NCBI GenBank assembly: GCA_944380925.1
Contig: CALWJD010000005.1
Span: 1-64,000, forward strand
DNA from: UMGS1491 sp944380925
Lineage (GTDB): Bacteria > Bacillota > Clostridia > Oscillospirales > Acutalibacteraceae
DNA length: 64,000 nucleotides
Direction: 5' to 3'
A model generated the notes under the pieces. It saw only the letters and a list, made by a program, of their open reading frames with translations, was not told the origin of the DNA and ran no database searches. A program made the position numbers and the translations under genes. Shown here piece by piece: positions 52,847 to 60,296 of this stretch (the first letter of the stretch is position 1; every line of letters begins with the position of its first letter).

Positions 52847-53219
52847 AAATTTATTTCACCTTATTTCAATTGAAAATATAAAGTTAAAAACATATCATGA
52901 AAAACAGTAAACACTAGAACGTATCAACTTTGCTGTAATTCCTATAAACATAGACCCAATTTGCAAACTACTGCAGACAATACTTTCAAAAAATCCCGGC
53001 TTCTAAATCCTTTTTATCAAACGCAAAAATCATTTTGTTTTACCCATATCTATAATATAAAAACACCAATCTTCCTTTTTAAACAGAACAAATATTTATT
53101 TTAAAGTAGATAGTAACACTTTGCTTTTGATTTGTAAACTACTTTTGCTCTTTTTCTATAATTAACCGCTTTTTTGTTTATAACTTTCAAAAAACAAAAC
53201 TTAAAAACCTTTGTAAGTA

Positions 53220-53262
53220 CCCCTCAGATATGTTTTTTAAAACACCATAAATATCTAAAGGG
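53220..53262 (-). other. 12-bp hairpin in the gap before the MORN gene
   Basis: On the minus strand CCCTTTAGATAT pairs with ATATCTGAGGGG, including two or three G-T pairs, across a 19-base loop. It lies about 50 bases after the cyclase-like gene. A T-rich stretch follows only after about 14 bases, so it may be a weak terminator or a processing site. The rest of the 462-base gap (52847-53308) is AT-rich and shows no gene. Confidence 0.4.
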
Positions 53263-53308
53263 TAAGGCGCAAATACGAAACTATCGCTATTTTTGAAAAT
53301 CTGATTTT

Positions 53309-56251
53309 TTAAATTATATATCCTGTAAATCCTTTTTTATTATTTTGTCCTTCGCCCATTCTTCCCATTTGTTCTTCGCACTTCATAAGGTAATGAACGG
53401 CAACTTTATCATTTTCATTCACTCTTAAAACATCGGTAAACATGCGTCTTGCTTCTTCAAAATCATGTAGGAGGTAACACCCAACAGCTTTTTCAAACAG
53501 CTCTTTTGTTGAATCGTAAAGATCTTTCCGATACTTATTGGAAGCGTTTATAATTTCGAATATATCAGTGCTTCCTTCACCGGTTATATTTCCGACTCTT
53601 CCTATAAATCTATAATTATACGCATCGTTTTCTTCTAACTTATCAATAACGGCTTTCGTTGCAACATGATTTATACCGATTTTATTAATACCGCTATCGA
53701 TATTAAAGAGCTGCATAACTTCATCCGCAACAACCACAACTCCACGGCGGTCTTCATTACCTGAAACGCCTACCAAAACATCACCGTTTCCAAGAACAAC
53801 ATTCATATGGTCTTTTACCGCTTTATCGATGCCCACTTCCCTAAACTGGATAGAAGCTTTAAATGCATCATTTGCACTTTTCGGGAAAAGTATTACGGCA
53901 TCTTGTCCATCAAAAGATTGCACCACACCGTTATTCTTTTCTACGACCTTAAACATTTCTTTATAAGTTTTATTAAGCGCTCTAAATACCTCGTCCTCAT
54001 CTTTAAAATCGTAAGAACCTCTGCATGATAAATTAAAGCTTACATACACAACGTTCATATCCACAATATTGTGGTCATGCAAATTTACCTGTGTTATTTT
54101 TTCTTTATTCATAAATCTAAAGATCTCAGTTGGCACGTACCTTACATATTCTTTATTGAGCCGTATTAAATTTGAAGTATACCGCCCGATCTTTTCTGAC
54201 ATCAAATTAAACGCTTCGGCAATATCCGCAAGCTCATCTTTTGATGTTACCCTGATTCTTGTGCCCCATTCTCCTTTACCCATGGTGTTTATTGCCGATT
54301 CTATAATTTTAAGAGGTCTTAAGCACCACTTTATAACCAAGCAGATATAAACAAAAACAAGAATTGTAATAATCAAAATAACCGCCAGCGAATGCTTAAA
54401 CATTCTCCAAAATTCCTGAGAGCGGTGAATATCGGAATCCAAGTAGTTACCCACAAAACCGATAACTCTGCCGTTGGTATCTTTTATTGCCACAAACGAA
54501 CCCGTCAATTCTCCGTGAACATCTCTAAATGATGCTTCAAGCGAATCGGTTGTATTTGTTTTATTTGAAAATTGATTCCAAACATTGTAAAGTGCATCAC
54601 ACTCATCTTTTTCAAGCAAAGTATCAACCAAAGTATAGTGTGAAGGTATCATATCGGGATTTGTATATTTAAGTTCCGCATAGGAGTTCGACGAACTTGC
54701 AAATTTTGTATTAACGGTTGCAAAAAGTTTATTGTAGTGCTCGATGTAAGCAACCAAATAATCGCTCCTATCGCCTATTTTTAAATTTATTTCTTTATAT
54801 GCATCGGTAATAGATTTTTGCAAACTTAGGTAATCTTTATTCATGTATCCGCCAACGTGGTCAAGTTTTGCAAAAGTACTTCCGTCTATGTGGTCAACAA
54901 CAGTTTTGGCGCCACGCTCTTGCTGCATTTTCAAAACAGAAATATATTCAGTTAAAGAGTCGGTCGTGTTTATATAAACAAGCACTCCCATAGATACAAA
55001 GTAAAATGGCAAAAACATTGATAAGATCCTGACCGCTAAGGGAATACGTTTAAATTCCGTGTTACTTAGGTATCTAACAAAGAAATAAACCGCTACGCAA
55101 AATACACATACCACAAACATCGTTATAAGACCCCAAGGCATAAAATTGCCTCTTATATCCATAATTTCCGAATTGTGGCTTCCGAATCTTATATAGAAAG
55201 GTTTATCAAAAGCTTTTGAGGGTGCGTAAAAATCATTTGCATCCAAAACTTTTATTTTTCTTACATCTCGTCCTTTAATAGTTTGTTTAAGGTCAAGGTA
55301 ACTATCTAAATTATAAAGCTGACGTGACACAACACTTCTGGTATCTAACTTGTAGAAGTTTCCGGTAACCGAATCAGTAAAATATATATTATCATTAGGA
55401 TCCACACTCATACCCGAAAGCAAAAACTTAGAATTGGAAACGGCATTTGAGTAATTCATAAATACCCCTTGATTTTCCATTCCCCAAAGCTGTCCGTTAT
55501 TCGTGGAATAAAAGACCCTTCCATTTCCAAGAATACAAATATCATTTACCCACTCAAGATTTCTAACATTGCTTTCTATTTCAGGTGTTATTGTAAAAGA
55601 TCTTATTTTCTTAGGTGTTTCATCTTCCATGGGATTGGCAACCATGACTTCGTAGCTGTTATCTTTTCCGCCGATCATAGTTATAAGTTGGTTACTAAGC
55701 TGTATTTTTTTAATATAGTTAGATGTTGGAGGATTTGAATATTTTGTAAAATCCAAATTCAATACGTCTTTTACGTAATTTCCGTTTGTATCGTACATAA
55801 TAACCGTTTCGGTTCTGATAGGATAAAGCGATTTATCCGAAACAACTGTGTTTAAATCTCTTTTTTGCTGAACAAAATAAAAATTACCTTTTGAATCAGC
55901 TTCTAAATTGCTATATGAATATGCAAAATCTTTATCTGATTTTTTAAGGTCTATCTTATATTCCGCAGCACCGTTAGCTTTTATTTTAGTTATTCTATAT
56001 TGGTCATCATCAGTATCTACTCCCATAATATAAACATTACCGGAAAGATCCATATCAGAACTTAAATAAGAACCTAAATCAGGCTTATTTACAAAATACT
56101 GAACAAGATAAGCAATCAGCAGTATGCATATAGCTAAAACACTATACTTAAATTTTGGGTCAGTAAAAAACTTTGTAAACTTATAAGATTTTTTTTGGCT
56201 GATCGTTTCCTGAGTAACACTCTTTTGCTTAGTGGATTCATCTTTTTTCAT
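53309..56251 (-). CDS. Membrane sensor with propeller, HAMP and cyclase-like domains
   Basis: The 980-residue protein has a membrane segment (about 34-53), an extracytoplasmic region with beta-propeller-like repeats (60-360, such as DPNDNIYFTDSVTGNFYKLD), membrane segments near 378-395 and 405-430, and a sensor loop (430-605). A fourth membrane segment (612-640) leads into a HAMP domain (640-690), then a class III cyclase-like domain (715-895) and a TPR-like end. The first metal Asp of the cyclase is not recognisable (YVSFNLSCRG) and the second loop reads FDGQDAVILF, so the domain may not be catalytic. It has a promoter at 56382-56410. Confidence 0.85.
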   Translation of the reverse strand: MKKDESTKQKSVTQETISQKKSYKFTKFFTDPKFKYSVLAICILLIAYLVQYFVNKPDLGSYLSSDMDLSGNVYIMGVDTDDDQYRITKIKANGAAEYKIDLKKSDKDFAYSYSNLEADSKGNFYFVQQKRDLNTVVSDKSLYPIRTETVIMYDTNGNYVKDVLNLDFTKYSNPPTSNYIKKIQLSNQLITMIGGKDNSYEVMVANPMEDETPKKIRSFTITPEIESNVRNLEWVNDICILGNGRVFYSTNNGQLWGMENQGVFMNYSNAVSNSKFLLSGMSVDPNDNIYFTDSVTGNFYKLDTRSVVSRQLYNLDSYLDLKQTIKGRDVRKIKVLDANDFYAPSKAFDKPFYIRFGSHNSEIMDIRGNFMPWGLITMFVVCVFCVAVYFFVRYLSNTEFKRIPLAVRILSMFLPFYFVSMGVLVYINTTDSLTEYISVLKMQQERGAKTVVDHIDGSTFAKLDHVGGYMNKDYLSLQKSITDAYKEINLKIGDRSDYLVAYIEHYNKLFATVNTKFASSSNSYAELKYTNPDMIPSHYTLVDTLLEKDECDALYNVWNQFSNKTNTTDSLEASFRDVHGELTGSFVAIKDTNGRVIGFVGNYLDSDIHRSQEFWRMFKHSLAVILIITILVFVYICLVIKWCLRPLKIIESAINTMGKGEWGTRIRVTSKDELADIAEAFNLMSEKIGRYTSNLIRLNKEYVRYVPTEIFRFMNKEKITQVNLHDHNIVDMNVVYVSFNLSCRGSYDFKDEDEVFRALNKTYKEMFKVVEKNNGVVQSFDGQDAVILFPKSANDAFKASIQFREVGIDKAVKDHMNVVLGNGDVLVGVSGNEDRRGVVVVADEVMQLFNIDSGINKIGINHVATKAVIDKLEENDAYNYRFIGRVGNITGEGSTDIFEIINASNKYRKDLYDSTKELFEKAVGCYLLHDFEEARRMFTDVLRVNENDKVAVHYLMKCEEQMGRMGEGQNNKKGFTGYII

Positions 56252-56310
56252 AAAAATTACCTCACCAACATTTTGAATTTGATCTTGATAATAACCTTAC
56301 AAGAGTTTAG

Positions 56311-56356
56311 AGTAAATATATATTTTATAAAAATTATTGAAATATATATATTTACT
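56311..56356. promoter_or_regulatory. 13-bp inverted repeat in the divergent region
   Basis: AGTAAATATATAT and ATATATATTTACT are perfect inverted copies 20 bases apart. They lie in the leader of the cyclase-like gene and overlap the upstream region of the LysM gene. The sequence is AT-only in the arms' centre, so chance or DNA-bending is possible. Confidence 0.35.
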
Positions 56357-56381
56357 ATTATAAACATTAGTTGTATAATAC

Positions 56382-56410
56382 AGTATATTATCACATGTTG
56401 GCAGAGTCAA
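56382..56410 (-). promoter_or_regulatory. Promoter of the cyclase-like sensor gene
   Basis: On the minus strand TTGACT (56405-56410) and TATACT (56382-56387) are 17 bases apart, giving a leader of about 120 bases. On the plus strand TTGAAA (56337-56342) and TATAAA (56359-56364), 16 bases apart, could serve the LysM gene. Confidence 0.6.
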
Positions 56411-56455
56411 GGGTTTAAAAATGTTTTTTCATTACATTTTAGAAAGGTTGAAATT

Positions 56456-57604
56456 ATGAAAGAGATAAACAATTTGACAGATTACGTAATAATTGCTAAC
56501 GTCTCCGAAACCAACGCATGCAAAGTATATATAGCTTATAAAGGAGAAAACACACTTGATAATCTATACGTTATTAATGAATTTGAGTACGATAAAGCAG
56601 ACCTTTATTTTTTTAAAAAATTGTTTAATGTTTTTCATTCTCCAAAAAAGCCAAAAGAATTTTGCGATTTCTTCGTAGAAAAAGAAAAATTTTATGCTGT
56701 ATTTAAATATAACGAAGCTCCAAACATAAAAAAGCTTTATAATAAAGAACTTAGCGTTACGGCTTTTGACGACCGCTGCAAAATGCTTGAGCTTATACTT
56801 ATCCAAATAGATAAGCTTATTAAATTTCCATATGAAATAGTCGGATGTGTTTCTGAATTTGAAAATATAAAGATTGACGAAGATAAAAATATCCACCTAA
56901 CTTATAATTTTAGCCACATCTCAAAATATAGGGGTTGCAACTTAAACACCATTTTTGAAAACCTAAGAGAAATAATATATAACCTACTGCCGGCCGAATG
57001 CGATGCGCCATTTAATAAACAACTTCACATAGTCCTTGAAAAATGTAAAAACGGCGTGTATAGATCTATTCCGGAACTAATTATTGAGCTAAAACATGCG
57101 GAAGAAATCTCAAAAACCAGTTCTTGGCTGCAGTATATTAAATATCAGCTATCGCTCAGAAAATCGCTTTTATCGCGAATTTCCAAAGCTTCAGTTTGGT
57201 GTTTGCTTATATTTGGAGCACTCTATTTAGCATATTCAAAATTAACCGAAGGAAGAAAATCCAACGAAAATGCTCCAAAAGTAACAATAGGTAATATTTC
57301 ATATAACGGTAACAAAGAAGATGAATCCGAAAAAACCGTTTCCACCGAAAACCAAGATAACCAAACAAATACTAAAGCCACCAGTGATATAATACTTTCC
57401 AAAGGTCTTGATATGGAATATGAAGATTATATCGTGAAACAAGGCGATACGGTTTCTTCAATATGTAACGAGTACTACAAAGAAAAACGATACGAAACAG
57501 CAATCGCAACTTTTAACGGAATAGAAGTGGATTCAAAATTAACTCCCGGAACAATACTTAAACTTCCAAACAGAACCGCCATTGCAATGTATATTTCGAA
57601 ATAG
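56456..57604 (+). CDS. Membrane protein with kinase-like N-terminus and C-terminal LysM
   Basis: The 382-residue protein starts at an ATG after AGAAAGG; the longer open frame upstream is not coding-like. Residues 1-235 form a cytoplasmic domain whose pattern (VGCVSEFENIKIDEDKNIHL, then a helical lobe) recalls a protein kinase C-lobe without the catalytic HRD motif. This is tentative. A membrane segment follows (about 243-262), then a Glu/Asn-rich linker and a LysM domain (325-372, YIVKQGDTVSSICNEYY and LTPGTILKLPN) that should bind peptidoglycan. It is divergent from the cyclase-like gene and may be the wall anchor of the same module. Confidence 0.8.
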   Translation: MKEINNLTDYVIIANVSETNACKVYIAYKGENTLDNLYVINEFEYDKADLYFFKKLFNVFHSPKKPKEFCDFFVEKEKFYAVFKYNEAPNIKKLYNKELSVTAFDDRCKMLELILIQIDKLIKFPYEIVGCVSEFENIKIDEDKNIHLTYNFSHISKYRGCNLNTIFENLREIIYNLLPAECDAPFNKQLHIVLEKCKNGVYRSIPELIIELKHAEEISKTSSWLQYIKYQLSLRKSLLSRISKASVWCLLIFGALYLAYSKLTEGRKSNENAPKVTIGNISYNGNKEDESEKTVSTENQDNQTNTKATSDIILSKGLDMEYEDYIVKQGDTVSSICNEYYKEKRYETAIATFNGIEVDSKLTPGTILKLPNRTAIAMYISK

Positions 57605-57657
57605 TTTTGTATGCTATTAGAAGATAAAAAACGCAACGCATATCCATTCCGCACATG

Positions 57658-57690
57658 AAAACATCCCTCTTTTTGGTGAGGGATGTTTTT
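57658..57690. terminator. Bidirectional terminator between LysM and Nif11-like genes
   Basis: AAAACATCCCTC and GAGGGATGTTTT form a 12-bp stem with an 8-base loop and T-runs on both strands, serving the two convergent genes. Confidence 0.92.
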
Positions 57691-57710
57691 AATTTAGAAA
57701 ATTTATAGTT

Positions 57711-58043
57711 TTATTTGCTATCCATATCTTGTATGCAAAGTGATGCAAAATAGCCTTCTGAGTTTTGAACTTTCTCCAAAGGCACAATCTTTGCAAAAAT
57801 TTCCGCTCCTGTGGTAACGTCATCTTGAACACCGCCGGAACAGTTTTTAAGTTCTTCTTCGGGCAATTTGTTCTTTTCTAATGCGCTAATCAACACCTCG
57901 GCAAACTTATCAAGTTCTTCGGTCGTTAAAAATATTCCTTTTGCCGCAAGCGCTTTTCTGACTTGCTCCCCTGTTTTTAAACTCAAAAGTTCCTGTACAA
58001 ACTCTTCATCGGAAAAAGCATCAATAAATTCCTGTTCACTCAT
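57711..58043 (-). CDS. Nif11-like leader / RiPP-type precursor peptide
   Basis: The 110-residue protein begins with a Nif11/NHLP-like leader (MSEQEFIDAFSDEEFVQELL, then LTTEELDKFAEVLISAL). It carries the cleavage-type motif EEELKNCSGG at about residue 70, followed by a 39-residue tail with one cysteine. In peptide natural-product systems such leaders are cut after Gly-Gly by a transporter-protease. No modification enzyme or transporter is visible in the window, so it may be an orphan precursor or serve another role. The ribosome binding site is weak, but the promoter at 58123-58151 is strong. Confidence 0.8.
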   Translation of the reverse strand: MSEQEFIDAFSDEEFVQELLSLKTGEQVRKALAAKGIFLTTEELDKFAEVLISALEKNKLPEEELKNCSGGVQDDVTTGAEIFAKIVPLEKVQNSEGYFASLCIQDMDSK

Positions 58044-58122
58044 AAATCAAATCATCGGTATAAAACCTCTGATTTTTCACCACCAATCATAATATATTTT
58101 GGAGTTTAGTGTTTAATTAGTA

Positions 58123-58151
58123 ATTCTAAACAGTATTTCTGGATTTGTCAA
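58123..58151 (-). promoter_or_regulatory. Promoter of the Nif11-like gene
   Basis: On the minus strand a consensus TTGACA (58146-58151) and TAGAAT (58123-58128) are exactly 17 bases apart; the start point lies about 70 bases before the ATG. Confidence 0.8.
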
Positions 58152-58250
58152 GCTTTTAAATTAATATTTTTTAATTTCATAATATAAAAAACTTTTTCAT
58201 ACAAATATTTAAGAGTACATAAAAAACATCAAAAATAAAAAGGTGATATT

Positions 58251-58481
58251 ATGAACGAAAAAAACAACTTAGAAAATCTTTTAAAAAAAGCCTCCGAAAG
58301 CATGGGAATAAATCAAGAAACCGCCAAAAACAATAAAACAAACGTAAACAATATTCTCAGTAAACTACCGCAAAATCAAGCCGATAAAGTAAAAGAAATT
58401 CTTTCTGATAAAGAAGCAACAAAAAAACTTTTATCTACTCCAAAAGCGCAAGAGCTACTCAAAAAACTGCTCGGAAAATAG
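58251..58481 (+). CDS. Small helical protein, first of three
   Basis: This 76-residue protein is hydrophilic and helical, rich in Asn, Lys and Leu, with KLPQNQADKVKEILSDKEAT and STPKAQELLKKLLGK. It resembles short proteins of unknown function in Clostridia that sit with the next two genes. AAAGGTGATATT precedes the ATG. No membrane segment or signal peptide. A function cannot be given. Confidence 0.75.
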   Translation: MNEKNNLENLLKKASESMGINQETAKNNKTNVNNILSKLPQNQADKVKEILSDKEATKKLLSTPKAQELLKKLLGK

Positions 58482-58526
58482 AGTTTTAAAAAATAGCTAT
58501 CAAAAACAGTGGGGTGAAAGTAACCA

Positions 58527-58880
58527 GTGGATGACCTAACCGGAAAAATAAACGAGATATTGGGAAACCCGGAAATTATGAACCAAATAAAAAATTTTTC
58601 AGGTTTAATAGGTAAATCCAAAAGCGAGCAAAACACTCCCGAAAACTCACAAAAAGAAGAAAAACAACCCGATTTTCAAATTCCGGATGACATGCTCGAA
58701 ACTTTTTTAAAACTTGCTCCAATAATTTCATCAATGAAAAGCGAAGATAAACACACAAGATTTTTAAAAGCTTTAAAACCGCTTCTTTCAAAAGAAAAAC
58801 AGAAAAAAATAGAAAGCTCGTTTGGTATACTTCAAATAATAAAAATTCTACCGCTTTTAAAAAACAAAGGCCTTTTCTGA
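58527..58880 (+). CDS. Small helical protein, second of three
   Basis: The 117-residue protein has two helical parts, DLTGKINEILGNPEIMNQIK at the front and TRFLKALKPLLSKEKQKKIE with ILQIIKILPLLKNKGLF at the end, joined by a Gln/Pro/Glu-rich linker. The start is GTG at 58527 after GGGGTGAAAG. It lies 45 bases after the first gene and 14 before the third, so the three form one transcript. Function unknown. Confidence 0.75.
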   Translation: MDDLTGKINEILGNPEIMNQIKNFSGLIGKSKSEQNTPENSQKEEKQPDFQIPDDMLETFLKLAPIISSMKSEDKHTRFLKALKPLLSKEKQKKIESSFGILQIIKILPLLKNKGLF

Positions 58881-58894
58881 GGTGAAAATATTAA

Positions 58895-59239
58895 ATGGAA
58901 TTTTTAAAAAACACTCATAAAACAGCCTCAACCATTCAAAAAAACGAACATGATTTCGAAAAACAAAAGAATGATGCCTTAAAACAATTTGAAAAACTTT
59001 ACTCAAACTTTAGCGCCAAACCCGAAAACAACAAACAAAAAAAGGAGGAAAAATCACCTCCTCAAAAAAGCGAAAACAAAAAATTAAAAGCAAAATTTAA
59101 AAAAAACACAGCAGAAAATTTTATGAATATATTTTTTAAAGATCAAGATAAAACGCTTATCATAATCCTTATAATTATTTTGATGGATAACGAAGAAAAC
59201 CTAACACTTGTGATGGCTCTTATTTATCTTCTTACATAA
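58895..59239 (+). CDS. Small protein with C-terminal membrane segments, third of three
   Basis: The 114-residue protein is highly charged (Lys, Glu, Asn) for 85 residues and ends in two short hydrophobic stretches (TLIIILIIILM and LTLVMALIYLLT) split by DNEEN, so it is probably tail-anchored. GAGGTGAAAA precedes the ATG. Function unknown; it may place the other two small proteins at the membrane. It converges with the next gene. Confidence 0.72.
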   Translation: MEFLKNTHKTASTIQKNEHDFEKQKNDALKQFEKLYSNFSAKPENNKQKKEEKSPPQKSENKKLKAKFKKNTAENFMNIFFKDQDKTLIIILIIILMDNEENLTLVMALIYLLT

Positions 59240-59242
59240 TCT

Positions 59243-59980
59243 TTAAAAAACGGAACTAATATAAAAATTTCCTGTTTTTTTATTTTTCTTGAGTTTGTAA
59301 TTTGCAAACTTTTCGGTTTTAATTTCTGTAAGCGGAAGCATGTTTTCATCAAATTGTTCCTGCGGAATCATATAGCCAACTTTTAAAATAAGGTTGTTGT
59401 TTTTCCAAAAGGCGTCAATCGTATGTGGAAAAAAGCGATCAGTTCCGCTCATGATTTTTACGGAAAACTCTTTTTTAATTTTATTAAACTTATAAAAAGG
59501 GTCTTTAGCATCATCCAAAATATCATAATTAATGTCTTCCCCAAAAAGTTTTTCGTAAGACTTTTGAACTTCGTTTGCAGGAAAAATAATCATATCATTT
59601 TCATCGTAATCTAAATTTTTATCTTTTAGGTTCATGGCGGTATCCCACAAAGCTGATTTTATTTTTATTTTTTCGTCCAAAGGATTTTTTTCATCAAAAT
59701 TTGGCGGATCTTCCATAACCACCGGCCAAATTAAACTATCGTATTTTTCATAACTTTCTATTTTTCGGCTTGTTTCAAAAAAACCGTTTTTAAAAGCAAA
59801 AACAGCCCAAAAAGAAAGCCCGATAGCCAATACAAAAAACACTCCGAAAAACTTTAAAAATCTATTTTTTTTCTTTCTTTTTTCTTTTTTTAGAAAATGT
59901 TTACCCTTTGGCAGAAGGCAAAAATTAAAAAAATCCCGAAGTTTTTTCTTTTTCTTACTTTTGTGTTTATAACCGTTCAT
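59243..59980 (-). CDS. Membrane-anchored protein of unknown function
   Basis: The 245-residue protein has a very basic N-terminus (about 20 Lys/Arg in 43 residues), one membrane segment (about 45-64, FFGVFFVLAIGLSFWAVFAF) and an extracytoplasmic domain of about 180 residues without a recognised motif. GGTGG precedes the ATG. It converges with the three small genes with a 3-base gap. The 250 bases upstream, toward gyrA, are AT-rich with nothing else visible. Confidence 0.75.
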   Translation of the reverse strand: MNGYKHKSKKKKKLRDFFNFCLLPKGKHFLKKEKRKKKNRFLKFFGVFFVLAIGLSFWAVFAFKNGFFETSRKIESYEKYDSLIWPVVMEDPPNFDEKNPLDEKIKIKSALWDTAMNLKDKNLDYDENDMIIFPANEVQKSYEKLFGEDINYDILDDAKDPFYKFNKIKKEFSVKIMSGTDRFFPHTIDAFWKNNNLILKVGYMIPQEQFDENMLPLTEIKTEKFANYKLKKNKKTGNFYISSVF

Positions 59981-60230
59981 TTTAAACCACCTAAATAATA
60001 ATTATTTTCATAATTAAGATTACCGCTTGGATTTAAAAATATTTGTCATAAGCAAGGTGGTATTTTTTGTAAGTTTATAAATACAAACACAAAAAAATAA
60101 AAATATATAAAATAAAAAGCAGAACAATTTTGTAAAATGTCTGTGGGTTTTTATTGTTACTGAAACTTTTATTAAAAAAACAAATGATTATTCATACAAG
60201 TACAAATGCCTCCCGCATAGTTTTACAAAT

Positions 60231-60270
60231 AAAAAAGAACCGAACGAACTTTTTTGCAGGTTCGTTCGGT
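60231..60270 (-). terminator. Terminator of the gyrase region
   Basis: On the minus strand ACCGAACGAAC and GTTCGTTCGGT form an 11-bp stem with a 10-base loop, followed by TCTTTTTT. It lies about 30 bases after gyrA. Confidence 0.92.
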
Positions 60271-60296
60271 AAAAAATTTTATTTTTTATTTTAACT

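Noticed and set aside
56195..56455. N-terminal extension of the LysM protein
   Set aside because: It overlaps the divergent gene and its promoter, is biased to Ile/Phe/Tyr by AT-rich DNA, and the ATG at 56456 has a good ribosome binding site.
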